Position numbers and translations under genes: made by a program
Part shown: in pieces, positions 27,161 to 35,998 of the stretch
Layout of the letters: each line of letters begins with the position of its first letter
Numbering within the stretch: the first letter of the stretch is position 1
NCBI RefSeq assembly: GCF_012844225.1
Contig: NZ_JABAGQ010000005.1
Location: 238,024 to 302,023 of the forward strand
Length of the DNA: 64,000 nucleotides
Source of the DNA: Rhodococcus sp. 105337
Lineage (GTDB): Bacteria; Actinomycetota; Actinomycetes; Mycobacteriales; Mycobacteriaceae
Direction of reading: 5' to 3'
The notes under the pieces: generated by a model
Database searches by the model: none
Told to the model about the DNA's origin: nothing
Seen by the model: the letters and a program-made list of their open reading frames with translations, nothing else

Positions 27161-29251
27161 TCAGGTGCCGATCCGTCCCCCGTCGGACTTCCATGCTGCG
27201 ACGACAGCCGGCCGGGGTGCGGTGTTGCCGCCCTCGGGCCAGTGCGATGCGGGACTGTCCCACGATGCTTCGTCGGTCTCCCCCGGATGCTGAACACACA
27301 CGACCACCCGGTCCGCGTCCACGATCGGGCCGCAGGTCTCGGCGCCGATCGGCACGGTGAGGAATTGTTTCGTTTCGCCGCGGCGCGGCCCGTCGAGTAC
27401 AACGGCGAACAGGCCGTCGTTGGAACCGAGAGCGTTACCGTCCGTGGAGATCCACAGGTTGCCGTGGGGGTCGAAGGCGAGATTGTCGGGGCACGAGATG
27501 GGACTGACCTGCGCCGGGTCGAATCCGCCGAAGTAGGTGTCCGCCTCGTTCGGGTCACCGCACACGAGCAGCAGATTCCACGTGAACGATGTGCCCGCGT
27601 GGTCGTCGTCGATCTCGAGAACCTGGCCGTTCTTGTTGTTGACGCGCGGGTTGGCTTCGTCGGCGGGGGCAGTACTGTCTGCGCCGCGCTTGGTGTTGTT
27701 GGTCAGTGCCACGTACACCTTGCCGGTCACCGGGTTGGGCTCGAAGTCCTCCGGCCGGTCCATCTTGGTCGCACCGACCTTGTCGCCGGCGAACCGGGTG
27801 AAGACGGCCACCTCGTCGGCGCTCATGCCGTCCACCAGCGAGACTCCCCGACCGTCTTCCTCGGCGCGCAGCAAGGGAATCCACCGGCCTGTGCCCGAAA
27901 ATCGGCCGCCCTCCGGGGGTGTGCCCGACCCGTCGATCGCGTCGGGGTGATCGCCGGTGAGTTCGGCGACGTACAGCGTCCCGGCGTCGAGCAGAGTCAT
28001 GTTGTGCCGTACTGCGGCCCGGGAGTTCCCGGGTTGCATCTTCCGCGACGAGACGAATTTGTACATGTAGTCGAAACGCTCGTCGTCGCCGCTGTAGGCG
28101 ACCACTGTGCCGTCGGCGGTGACGTACACGGTTGCGGCTTCGTGCTTGAAACGCCCGAGCGCGGTGTGCTTGACCGGGACGGAGTGCGGATCCCACGGGT
28201 CGATCTCGACGATCCATCCGAATCTGTTCACCTCCTGGGGCTCGGATGCTATGTCGAATCTGGTGTCGAAGCGTTCCCACTTCCGTTCGGTCTCGCCGCC
28301 TTCCAGTCCGTACCGCGCCAGTCGTTCGGCGGCGACAGGGTCGGTGATGCGTTCTGCGTTCGCAAAGTACTGGTTGAAGTTCTCCTCGCCGGACAACACT
28401 GTGCCCCATGGTGTCAGGCCACCTGCACAGTTGTTGAGGGTGCCCGCGACGCGCGTGCCTGTCGGGTCCGCAGTGGTTTTCAGCAACTCGCTTCCGGCGG
28501 CGGGTCCGGTGAGGACGAATTCGGTGGTTCCGGTGATGCGCCGATTGTACGGTCCGAATGCCGGTGTGAGACGCCCGGTCCCGGGCTCACCCTGGACCTG
28601 GACGACGGACAGTCCGTGGTTGGCCCAGCCGATCCGCACCTGTTCCTCGGTGGGGTTCTCGGCGTCGTAACCGGCGAACATGAAGGGCTCGGTGGTGTAC
28701 TCGTGGTTGACGACGAGCAGATACGTGTTCGCTACCCCGTCCACCGGGAGCAACCCGGCGAAGTCGTTGTTGAACCCGAACTGCTTTTCCTGTGCTGCCG
28801 CCGTCTGGCGATCGATGTCGAACGCGGGAGCGCCGGGCAGAACGGCATCGCCCCAACGGATGACCACCGCGGATTCGTACCCGGCCGGTACCGTCACGGC
28901 GTCGTCGGTGTTGGGTGCCACCGCGGCGAAGTCCGTTCCGGTGGCCGCGGGTCCGAGATCTACCGCACGGGGGCCGGCGGTGGGTTCTGCACCGCTGCTC
29001 GCGGCCGCGGAGTCGTCCGCACAACCGGCGAGGGCACCTCCGGCCCCCACTGCGAGAACGGCCATGGCGCCGCCGCGCAACACCCCGCGGCGTGTGAGCG
29101 CGGTACGCACGACATCGCCGAAATAGGTACCGCCGGAGGTGTTCGGCACGCTCTGCGAGCATGCGTCGCCACATTTGTACAGGCAGGTGATGTTCGCGCG
29201 GGACGAACTGCCGTCGTGCGTCGGGAACAGGGGCAGGTGCGTGCGGGCCAC
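27161..29251 (-). CDS. PhoX-type alkaline phosphatase, Tat-exported
   Basis: A 696-residue secreted phosphatase of the PhoX (DUF839) family, which releases phosphate from organic esters using Fe and Ca. A twin-arginine motif TRRGVLRGG lies about 50 residues in, followed by a hydrophobic stretch ending AGC, so Tat export and possible lipidation are expected. Four Cys in ITCLYKCGDAC and near precede it. PhoX hallmarks include NHEYTT, NNCAGGLTPWGTVLSGEEN, FGWIVEIDPWDP and ALGRFKHEAA. GTG 29251 is supported by GAGGAGA 8 bases upstream. The usual trigger is phosphate limitation, but no PHO box was identified. Confidence 0.85.
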   Translation of the reverse strand: MARTHLPLFPTHDGSSSRANITCLYKCGDACSQSVPNTSGGTYFGDVVRTALTRRGVLRGGAMAVLAVGAGGALAGCADDSAAASSGAEPTAGPRAVDLGPAATGTDFAAVAPNTDDAVTVPAGYESAVVIRWGDAVLPGAPAFDIDRQTAAAQEKQFGFNNDFAGLLPVDGVANTYLLVVNHEYTTEPFMFAGYDAENPTEEQVRIGWANHGLSVVQVQGEPGTGRLTPAFGPYNRRITGTTEFVLTGPAAGSELLKTTADPTGTRVAGTLNNCAGGLTPWGTVLSGEENFNQYFANAERITDPVAAERLARYGLEGGETERKWERFDTRFDIASEPQEVNRFGWIVEIDPWDPHSVPVKHTALGRFKHEAATVYVTADGTVVAYSGDDERFDYMYKFVSSRKMQPGNSRAAVRHNMTLLDAGTLYVAELTGDHPDAIDGSGTPPEGGRFSGTGRWIPLLRAEEDGRGVSLVDGMSADEVAVFTRFAGDKVGATKMDRPEDFEPNPVTGKVYVALTNNTKRGADSTAPADEANPRVNNKNGQVLEIDDDHAGTSFTWNLLLVCGDPNEADTYFGGFDPAQVSPISCPDNLAFDPHGNLWISTDGNALGSNDGLFAVVLDGPRRGETKQFLTVPIGAETCGPIVDADRVVVCVQHPGETDEASWDSPASHWPEGGNTAPRPAVVAAWKSDGGRIGT

Positions 29252-29350
29252 GGGCGTATCTCCTCGGTTCGGGGGGCTCCGAGCACCGTAGGAGTCGTAC
29301 ACGATCGGCAGGGAACGAGAAGATGAACGGGTAATGAGCGTTGTGCGCCT

Positions 29351-30532
29351 TCAGGATCCGTCCGGAGCGATGCCGTCCGCCGCGTCGTCGTTCGTGTCGA
29401 CCGCACCGGGCCGCGTGTCCAGAAACGGTGCTACCCGCCGGGTGATCGCCTCGTTGTACGCCGCCGGCGCCTGGATCGGGTTGGCGTGCCCGATGTGTCC
29501 GAGCTTCGACACGAGGAGCGTTCCGCCGGGTCCGCCTGCCTGGTCGAGGAGAATCCGCTGCGTGTAGTCGACGTCCACGACCGGGTCGTCCTGCGCGAGC
29601 CGGGGCCGCAGGAAGACGACGGCGGGACGGACCTTGTCGTCGCGGGGTTCGGCGAGTGCCTGCAGATTGTCGGTGGCGCCCGACGCGACGATCGCGCGGA
29701 ATTGTGCCTCGATCAGTCCGTTGCTCGCGGCATCGTCCGACAAGATCTTGTCGCGCAGCACTTCGTCGACCACGTTCCGCAGTTCGGTGGTGTCGATCCG
29801 CCGATACCAGCGGTCCGAGGGGACGACGAAACGATCCTGCCGTGCGGCGACCTCGACCGTCATCCGCATCAACCGGCTTTCGCGTGCGCCGGGCAGCCAG
29901 CCGATCCAGCGGAGCAGGTCTTCCCCCGCATTGCGGCTTTCGGCCCGCACCGCGTGGAGGTCCACCGGAGTGCAATCCAGGATCACGCCCCTCACCTCGA
30001 GCGGTGATTCCTCGTACAGGTGCTGCGCGACTTTCAGCGCGATGATGCCGCCCATGCTGTGCCCGACGAGGACGACGTTCTCCACGCCCGACCACCCGGC
30101 ACGCTCGAGGATCAGGTCGCTGACGACAGCGGTGTCGAGACCGCTGTTGTCGTATTGGACCGACCACACCTGACCGATTTCGCTCAACGCCGGTAACGCC
30201 TCGGCGGTCGGGGTCGCATCGAGGTTGCCCAGGCCCACCAGATCGACCACGGCGGTATCGAGATCGTCTCGCTCCGCCGCGTCGTAGACCTGATGGATCT
30301 GCGGTTGTGTCAGGGCAAGCTTTTCCCGAACGGGTGCGACGTCCCACGTCCAATACAGGGTGGCCAGCACGATCAGTGGTACGAGCACGTACACGAGCCG
30401 GGCCAGAATGATGCGCGCGCGGCCGAAGCGGGTCCCGCTGTGGCCGAGCCGAGTATCGCGCATGCGCCGACGCCGGCGGTCGTCGTCCCAGTCGTCGGAG
30501 GTGCACGGTGGAAGATTCGGTAGATACGGCAT
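29351..30532 (-). CDS. Membrane-anchored alpha/beta hydrolase
   Basis: A 393-residue protein. Residues about 40-65 form a single transmembrane anchor (LVYVLVPLIVLATLYWTW) after a basic cytoplasmic N-terminus rich in Arg and Asp. The external domain has a serine-hydrolase elbow VLVGHSMGGIIAL, the LDCTPVDLHAV stretch and a His in KLGHIGHANP near the end. The natural substrate is unknown; lipase or esterase is the reasonable guess. ATG 30532 lies just after a complex hairpin and has no clear ribosome binding site. Confidence 0.7.
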   Translation of the reverse strand: MPYLPNLPPCTSDDWDDDRRRRRMRDTRLGHSGTRFGRARIILARLVYVLVPLIVLATLYWTWDVAPVREKLALTQPQIHQVYDAAERDDLDTAVVDLVGLGNLDATPTAEALPALSEIGQVWSVQYDNSGLDTAVVSDLILERAGWSGVENVVLVGHSMGGIIALKVAQHLYEESPLEVRGVILDCTPVDLHAVRAESRNAGEDLLRWIGWLPGARESRLMRMTVEVAARQDRFVVPSDRWYRRIDTTELRNVVDEVLRDKILSDDAASNGLIEAQFRAIVASGATDNLQALAEPRDDKVRPAVVFLRPRLAQDDPVVDVDYTQRILLDQAGGPGGTLLVSKLGHIGHANPIQAPAAYNEAITRRVAPFLDTRPGAVDTNDDAADGIAPDGS

Positions 30533-30543
30533 GCACCATCCAT

Positions 30544-30584
30544 GGTAGGTGCTGAGACGTGTGCGCCACGTAACAGCACCTACC
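30544..30584. terminator. Nested hairpin between LLM oxidoreductase and hydrolase genes
   Basis: An 11-bp outer stem (GGTAGGTGCTG 30544-30554 with CAGCACCTACC 30574-30584) encloses a 5-bp inner stem ACGTG/CACGT (30557-30561, 30567-30571). It follows the LLM gene on the minus strand and most likely ends its transcript, though it is only 11 bases from the next ATG and could instead shape that leader. Confidence 0.55.
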
Positions 30585-30616
30585 CGTGGGTTTTTCAGGC
30601 CGTGGGTTTTTCAGGC
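30585..30616. repeat. Perfect 16-bp tandem duplication over a stop codon
   Basis: CGTGGGTTTTTCAGGC occurs at 30585-30600 and again at 30601-30616 without a mismatch. The second copy contains the stop codon of the minus-strand LLM gene (30611-30613), so the duplication adds a second TGA and an A5 tract after it. It looks recent. Confidence 0.85.
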
Positions 30617-31390
30617 GAGACCGGCGCTCGCGTCGCGCCAGGCGATCGCCTCGACCAGGGGCGCGAGGTCGTAGTCCGGCCCTCCGATGCCGACGGTGAA
30701 CTGGGTGATGCCCTGCTCGACGTAGAGTGCGGCCTTGTCGACGCCGGGCCAGTCCGTGGACCGCTCGATCTCGTCGGGGCTACGGCCCAGATCAGCACAT
30801 CGTTGTGCGAGGATGTCGGACTTTTCGACGTGGGTGTCGAACTCGCCGAAGCTGTGCCAGATGTCTGCATACTTCGCGACGAGCGGAAGGGTCTTCTTCG
30901 GTCCGCCACCACCGATGAGGATCGGGATGTGCCGCGTGGGCGGTGGGTTCAGCTTCTCGAACCGGGACGTGATGCGGGGCAGGTATTCGGCCAGGAGGTC
31001 CAGGCGGGAGCCTTTCGTGCCGAAGTCGTAGCCGTACTCGTCGTAGTCCTTTTCGAACCAGCCGGAGCCGATACCGAGGATGAGACGGCCGCCGCTGATG
31101 TGGTCGACCGTACGGGCCATGTCGGCGAGCAGGTCGGGATTGCGGTAGCCGCCTCCGGTGACCAGTGCGCCGATCTCGACGCGTTCGGTCTGCTCGGCCC
31201 AGGCACCGAGCATCGTCCAGCATTCGAAGTGGGCGCCGTCGGGATCGCCGTAGAGCGGAAAGAAGTGGTCCCAGTTGAAGACGATGTCCACGCCGGCGTC
31301 CTCGGCGCGGAGCACGGTGTCGCGAATGACCCTGTAGTCGGGTTGTTGCTGGGGCTGCAGTTGAAGTCCGATACGAATGGTGCGCGTCAT
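30611..31390 (-). CDS. LLM class F420-dependent oxidoreductase
   Basis: A 259-residue TIM-barrel oxidoreductase of the luciferase-like family that probably uses F420 rather than FMN, as most short actinobacterial members do. Recognisable parts are GLQLQPQQQPDY at the start, FNWDHFFPL, GGGYRNPDLLADMARTVDHIS with GRLILGIGSGW, and HIPILIGGGGPKKTLPLVAKY. The substrate cannot be predicted. ATG 31390 starts directly at the first strand. The upstream minus-strand neighbour is a TetR gene 49 bases away, so the two may be co-transcribed. Confidence 0.8.
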   Translation of the reverse strand: MTRTIRIGLQLQPQQQPDYRVIRDTVLRAEDAGVDIVFNWDHFFPLYGDPDGAHFECWTMLGAWAEQTERVEIGALVTGGGYRNPDLLADMARTVDHISGGRLILGIGSGWFEKDYDEYGYDFGTKGSRLDLLAEYLPRITSRFEKLNPPPTRHIPILIGGGGPKKTLPLVAKYADIWHSFGEFDTHVEKSDILAQRCADLGRSPDEIERSTDWPGVDKAALYVEQGITQFTVGIGGPDYDLAPLVEAIAWRDASAGLA

Positions 31391-31439
31391 CGTTCCACCG
31401 TAGGACGGCATCGCCGACTCCACACTGTCAACTGGGTGC

Positions 31440-32084
31440 TCAACCGTGCGCCGGGATCTTCGGCATCCCGGGGTATTCGTCCTCGAGTCCGCGGAGAAAC
31501 GATTCCAGGAGGAGTTCGAAGCTGTCCACATCGATCTCGGCCGCGTACTCGCGCAGCCGATGCGCCTGAGAGAGATGCGGATATCGGGTGCTGTAGGTCT
31601 CGGCGTGCGGGTCGAAGCTGCCCGCGAACGACGTGATCGCCGAGCCGATGACGATGTACTTGATCGACGCTCCGATGAGCGTCGCGGTGCGCGGGGGCCA
31701 GCCCGCGCGGGTCAGGCCTCCGTGGACGGCGTCCGCATGATGCAGGGCGGTGGGACGTTGGCGTGGACTCGACGCAAGGAAGGGGACGAGGTTGGGATGG
31801 ACGGCGAGCGCCGCCCGATACGAGCGCGCCCAGATCCGCAGTCCTTCCTGCCAGTCCTCACCCTCGAATCCGCTCACATCCACCGTCTCGGCGATGCCGT
31901 CGGCGATGTCGTCGAACAGCTCGTCCTTGTTCGCGTAGTGGCTGTAGAGCGAGGGTGCGCGCACGCCGAGTTCGGCAGCGATTCTGCGCATGGACACGGC
32001 AGCGAGGCCGTACTCGTCCACCAGCGCGAGCGTGGTGTCGCGAATGAGTGATCGGTTGAGCAGGGGCGTGCTGGGTCGTGCCAT
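31440..32084 (-). CDS. TetR family repressor
   Basis: A 214-residue regulator. The HTH is at residues about 22-60 (GLAAVSMRRIAAELGVRAPSLYSHYANKDEL). The C-terminal ligand domain is typical in size but gives no ligand. ATG 32084 has AAAGGA a few bases upstream. It is divergent from a pair of acyl-CoA dehydrogenase genes, with a 22-base palindrome between, so it most likely represses that operon and itself in response to an acyl-CoA. Confidence 0.8.
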   Translation of the reverse strand: MARPSTPLLNRSLIRDTTLALVDEYGLAAVSMRRIAAELGVRAPSLYSHYANKDELFDDIADGIAETVDVSGFEGEDWQEGLRIWARSYRAALAVHPNLVPFLASSPRQRPTALHHADAVHGGLTRAGWPPRTATLIGASIKYIVIGSAITSFAGSFDPHAETYSTRYPHLSQAHRLREYAAEIDVDSFELLLESFLRGLEDEYPGMPKIPAHG

Positions 32085-32114
32085 GGAAGGTCCTTTTCGA
32101 CGCCGATCTGGACG

Positions 32115-32136
32115 AACTAACGATGTAAGGTTAGTT
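32115..32136. promoter_or_regulatory. Palindromic TetR-type operator
   Basis: Perfect 7-bp arms AACTAAC (32115-32121) and GTTAGTT (32130-32136) around eight bases. It lies 31 bases before the TetR start and 86 bases before the acyl-CoA dehydrogenase start, the expected place for a shared operator. Assignment to this TetR is by position. Confidence 0.55.
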
Positions 32137-32221
32137 TTGCATTGTGTTGGGCGCCACAATCCGCAAAACGTGGATCCGGGCGTTCATGAGCCATTGCCAC
32201 CACCCGTGACGGAAGGCCCCC

Positions 32222-33391
32222 ATGAACCTGAAGCTCACCGAGGAGGAGCGCGCATTCCGTGACGAGCTGCGCACCTTCTTCACCACCGAGATCCCCGCCG
32301 ATGTGCGCTCGAAGGTCGCCGCCGGCAAACCTCTCGGCAAGGACGACTTCATCGCGACTCAGCGCATCCTCCACGCTCGGGGCCTGGCCGTCCCGAACTG
32401 GCCCGTCGAATGGGGCGGTCAGGAATGGACCCCCATGCAGCGCAATATCTGGCTCAGCGAGATGCAACTCGCGTCGGTGCCCGAACCGCTGCCGTTCAAT
32501 GCGTCGATGATCGGTCCTGTCATCGCGCAGTTCGGCTCGCAGGACATGAAAGAACGCTTCCTCCCCAAAACCGCCAACCTCGACATCTGGTGGTGCCAGG
32601 GATTCTCCGAGCCCGAAGCAGGGTCGGATCTCGCGTCGCTCAAGACCCGCGCGGTGCGCGACGGTGACGACTACATCGTCAACGGACAGAAGACCTGGAC
32701 CACACTCGCCCAGCACGCCGACTGGATCTTCTGCCTCGTCCGCACCAATCCGGACGTGAAGAAGCAGGCCGGTATCTCGATGCTGCTCATCGACATGAAT
32801 ACACCCGGGGTCACCCGGCGGCCGATCAAGCTGATCGACGGCAGCCACGAGGTCAACGAAGTGTTCTTCGAGGACGTGCGTGTTCCCGCAGAAAACCTTG
32901 TCGGCGAAGAGAACACGGGCTGGACGCAGGCCAAGTTCCTGCTCGGCAACGAACGCACCGGCATCGCCAGGGTCGGCGCGACCAAGGTCAGGCTCGCTCG
33001 CGCCAAGAGCCTCGCGGCGGACATCGCGGTCGGAGACGGCACTCTGCTCTCGGATCCGATCTTCGCCTCGCGTCTCGCCGAACTCGAGAACGAACTGCTC
33101 GCTCTCGAACTCACACAGCTGCGGGTGGTCGCCGGATCTGCGGACGGTAAGCCCAATCCGGCATCGTCGCTGCTGAAGCTCCGAGGCTCCGAATTGCAGC
33201 AGGCGGCGACCGAGCTTCTCGTCGACGTTGCGGGACCGGACTCGCTGCCGTCCGGCGCCTCGGACATCGATTCGCCGGAATGGGCGCAACTCACCACCCC
33301 GGCCTACCTCAATACCCGCAAGGTGACCATCTACGGCGGTTCGAGCGAGGTACAGCGTTCGATCATCGCTTCTTCGATTCTCGGACTGTGA
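32222..33391 (+). CDS. Acyl-CoA dehydrogenase, PimC-like subunit
   Basis: A 389-residue FAD enzyme that introduces the alpha-beta double bond in an acyl-CoA. It has the family order: N-terminal helices, WWCQGFSEPEAGSDLASL and GQKTWTTLAQHADW in the flavin-binding beta domain, then helical C-terminus ending YGGSSEVQRSIIASSILG, where Glu/Gly contact CoA and FAD. It is paired with another acyl-CoA dehydrogenase gene 10 bases downstream. In actinobacteria such pairs often form alpha2beta2 enzymes acting on steroid side chains or dicarboxyl-CoAs, so a bulky substrate is likely. Regulated presumably by the divergent TetR. Confidence 0.85.
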   Translation: MNLKLTEEERAFRDELRTFFTTEIPADVRSKVAAGKPLGKDDFIATQRILHARGLAVPNWPVEWGGQEWTPMQRNIWLSEMQLASVPEPLPFNASMIGPVIAQFGSQDMKERFLPKTANLDIWWCQGFSEPEAGSDLASLKTRAVRDGDDYIVNGQKTWTTLAQHADWIFCLVRTNPDVKKQAGISMLLIDMNTPGVTRRPIKLIDGSHEVNEVFFEDVRVPAENLVGEENTGWTQAKFLLGNERTGIARVGATKVRLARAKSLAADIAVGDGTLLSDPIFASRLAELENELLALELTQLRVVAGSADGKPNPASSLLKLRGSELQQAATELLVDVAGPDSLPSGASDIDSPEWAQLTTPAYLNTRKVTIYGGSSEVQRSIIASSILGL

Positions 33392-33401
33392 GGCCCAGGA
33401 C

Positions 33402-34538
33402 ATGAACTTCGAACTCGACACCGAGCAGGACCTGCTCCGTAAGACCGTCCGCGACATGCTCACTGCGGCATACGACGTGGAAGCCCGTAACCGAGTCTCC
33501 GACAGCGACCTGGGGTGGAGCCCCGAGGTATGGAAGCAGCTCGCCGAACTGGGAGTGCTCGGACTGCCTTTCGCGGAGGAACACGGAGGCATGGGTGCCG
33601 GCCCGGTGGAGGTCATGGCGGTCATGACCGAAATCGGCCGTACGCTCGCACCCGAACCGGTACTCGCCGCGGTGTACCTGCCGGGCGGTCTCGTCGCCGA
33701 ACTCGGCAGTGACGCACAGCGTTCCGAACTCGTGCCGCGGTTGTCCGAAGGTGATCTCCGGCTCGCTTTCGCGCACGACGAGCCCGGTAGCCGGTGGCCC
33801 ACGGTCGATGTCGCCACCACCGCGACCCGCGACGGTGACCGGTGGTTGCTCTCCGGTCGCAAGAACCCTGTGCTGCACGGAGATTGCGCCGACATCGTCC
33901 TCGTGTCCGCGAAGCTTCCCGACGGCGGCGTGGGCCTGTTCCTGGTCGACGCCGGTGCGGACGGCCTCTCGCGCACGGTCTACCGCACGAACGACGAGCG
34001 ACGCGGTGCGCAGATCGTGCTGAACGGCGTGGCGGCGCAACCCCTCGGTGACGCCGTCGACGCGTCCGCCGCGATCTCCGGCGCCGTCGTCCGCGCGCAA
34101 GCCGCGCTGTGCGCCGAAGCGGTCGGGGCGATCGACGCATCGGTGCAGCTGACCACGGGTTATCTGAAGCAGCGCAAGCAGTTCGGTGTGCCGCTGTCGA
34201 TGTTCCAGGCGCTGACACACCGCGCCGCCGACATGTACGTCCTGTACGAGCTGGCGGCCAGCATGAGCCTGTACGCAACGATGGCACTGGCGGACGGCAT
34301 CGTCGATCCGATCATCGCGTCGAGGGCGAAGTTGCAGGTGGGCCGGACCGCACGCAAGGTCGGGCAGGAGGCGGTGCAGATGCACGGAGGCATCGGTGTC
34401 ACCGCGGAACACTCCATCGGCCACTACCTGAGCCGACTCACCGCGATCGAGCACACGCTCGGCACCATGGACGATCACCTTCGGGTGCTTGCCGGCGGCG
34501 TGACGTCCTACGACCGGGTCGAGATCGCCGGAATGTGA
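33402..34538 (+). CDS. Acyl-CoA dehydrogenase, PimD-like partner subunit
   Basis: A 378-residue acyl-CoA dehydrogenase homologue. N- and C-terminal helical domains are well kept (EQDLLRKTVRDML, LGVLGLPFAEEHGG, GYLKQRKQFGVPLSMFQALTH, QEAVQMHGGIGVTAEHSIGHY). The middle domain is degenerate: in place of the usual MTEPGAGSD flavin loop it has FAHDEPGSRWP. This is the pattern of the second subunit of heterotetrameric enzymes, where only half of the active sites are kept. Close spacing to the preceding gene supports one complex. Confidence 0.82.
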   Translation: MNFELDTEQDLLRKTVRDMLTAAYDVEARNRVSDSDLGWSPEVWKQLAELGVLGLPFAEEHGGMGAGPVEVMAVMTEIGRTLAPEPVLAAVYLPGGLVAELGSDAQRSELVPRLSEGDLRLAFAHDEPGSRWPTVDVATTATRDGDRWLLSGRKNPVLHGDCADIVLVSAKLPDGGVGLFLVDAGADGLSRTVYRTNDERRGAQIVLNGVAAQPLGDAVDASAAISGAVVRAQAALCAEAVGAIDASVQLTTGYLKQRKQFGVPLSMFQALTHRAADMYVLYELAASMSLYATMALADGIVDPIIASRAKLQVGRTARKVGQEAVQMHGGIGVTAEHSIGHYLSRLTAIEHTLGTMDDHLRVLAGGVTSYDRVEIAGM

Positions 34539-34582
34539 CCGCTGCGTCCGGGCGGACAGCGCACGAGACGGATCTCGTCCTG

Positions 34583-35107
34583 TCAGGTGCGCTGTTCGCC
34601 TCCGGTGATCCCCGTGGCACGCAACACGAATACTGCTTCCGCGCCGATGATCTCACCGACCAGCGTGAGGAAGCGATCGACGAAACCGGCGCCGTGAGCT
34701 GCTTCAGTGGGATCGTCGGGATCCTGGGGATCGAGGTGGTGAGCGAGTTCGTGCAGAACCACGAGTTCACGGAACGCCCAGGCGCGATTCGCGCGATGCT
34801 CGGGCAGGGCGATCGTGGCGCAATCATTTTCGTAATGCGCAGCGGTATTCCCGGCGCGTACACGGATCCGGACGGGCACCGCGGCGCGAGGCCAGCGGGC
34901 ACGCACCCAGTCGAGCGCGAGTACGGCATCGACGTACCGCTGCACCGAATCGAGGGACGCGAACCGCCGCTCGACGGGCAGCGTCACACTCGATCCGGCC
35001 ACCTCGACCGTGCGCAGACCGCGCTCGTCGGCGAGATCGAACATGCGGCGCACCATCGCCTCCGCGTCGTACACCGCAGACTTGCGGATATCACGAACCC
35101 GGGTCAT
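34583..35107 (-). CDS. TIGR04338-type putative metallohydrolase
   Basis: A 174-residue protein with a zincin motif LHELAHHL (HExxH) at about residue 119 and a downstream HGAGFVDRF that could give the third ligand. Actinobacterial proteins of this size are grouped as TIGR04338 metallohydrolases of unknown substrate. ATG 35107 has GAGGAGG upstream and overlaps the stop of the DUF2786 gene by four bases, so the two are translated together. Convergent with the acyl-CoA dehydrogenase operon. Confidence 0.7.
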   Translation of the reverse strand: MTRVRDIRKSAVYDAEAMVRRMFDLADERGLRTVEVAGSSVTLPVERRFASLDSVQRYVDAVLALDWVRARWPRAAVPVRIRVRAGNTAAHYENDCATIALPEHRANRAWAFRELVVLHELAHHLDPQDPDDPTEAAHGAGFVDRFLTLVGEIIGAEAVFVLRATGITGGEQRT

Positions 35108-35913
35108 CCCTCCAGCCTCCTCGGCGACGACGGAAGTTCGGGTGCCGTACCCAAGCGAGCCGCGCGACCCGCCTTGTCGCCGGCACGCTGTGCATCGGTC
35201 GAGCGTGCCGACGGAGCACGGTTGCCCCGCCAGCTTCCCCGGGCCTGGGACGTGCTGCGGTAGAAGTCGCGCAATTCCACGGCTTTGCCGCGCAGCACGA
35301 GTTCGGTCCCGGGAGACGACGACTCGGCGTCCTTCTCGATTTCCTCTTTGGTTTCGGCGAGTCGTGCACCGATACGCGCAGCGAACGCCGACTGGAAGTT
35401 CAGCCTCGCGGTGACGGGAGCGATCGGCTTGCGTACCCGCGTTCTGACGTCGCGCCCGCCGCGCCGTTCGATCACGGTGCGGACCGTCGACTCGCTGCGG
35501 TAGGTGCCGGACCGCAGATACGCGTCGGACGCACGGACCATCTGCACCAGCAGCGACGAGTACAGCGCCTCGCACACGTCGATATCGTCGGCGAAGCCGT
35601 AGGCGAAGATCACCGTCGACGTGGCCGTGATGTCGCACTGCACGTCGTTGGCCGCGGCGATGGCCAGGAACAACTGCGCGTAGGTGCGCAGACCCTTCTT
35701 CCCGACCTCGCCGATGGTCACCAGTCGCTGCACCGGGGTGGCGCGACGCTCCTTGGCGCCCGCGTGCGCGCGTGCCACCGCGAGGTCGACGGAGGCGGCG
35801 GTCGCGAGTCGCTGCGCGGCCGCCAGGAAGGCGTCGGCTTCGTGCGCGTTGTCCGTCGACTCGGCCTGTCTCAGCAGGCCACCGATCCGGGTCAACATCT
35901 TGTCCGAGCTCAC
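35104..35913 (-). CDS. DUF2786 domain protein
   Basis: A 269-residue protein of unknown function. Residues 1-45 form the DUF2786 helical motif (MLTRIGGLLRQAESTDNAHEADAFLAAAQRLA). The rest is a mixed alpha/beta region with no catalytic motif I recognise and a low-complexity basic tail. GTG 35913 (MSSDKML) is chosen by resemblance to mycobacterial homologues; ATG 35898 would be an internal start. It is followed immediately by the metallohydrolase-like gene and diverges from an AGCS symporter. Confidence 0.65.
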   Translation of the reverse strand: MSSDKMLTRIGGLLRQAESTDNAHEADAFLAAAQRLATAASVDLAVARAHAGAKERRATPVQRLVTIGEVGKKGLRTYAQLFLAIAAANDVQCDITATSTVIFAYGFADDIDVCEALYSSLLVQMVRASDAYLRSGTYRSESTVRTVIERRGGRDVRTRVRKPIAPVTARLNFQSAFAARIGARLAETKEEIEKDAESSSPGTELVLRGKAVELRDFYRSTSQARGSWRGNRAPSARSTDAQRAGDKAGRAARLGTAPELPSSPRRLEG

Positions 35914-35998
35914 CAGAGAAGGGTAGGCCGTCGCACCGACGCGGGGTGCTGACCTCAAAGCGCTGCGGGATCTCCGTGAACAGCCCAAGATCGGCAGG

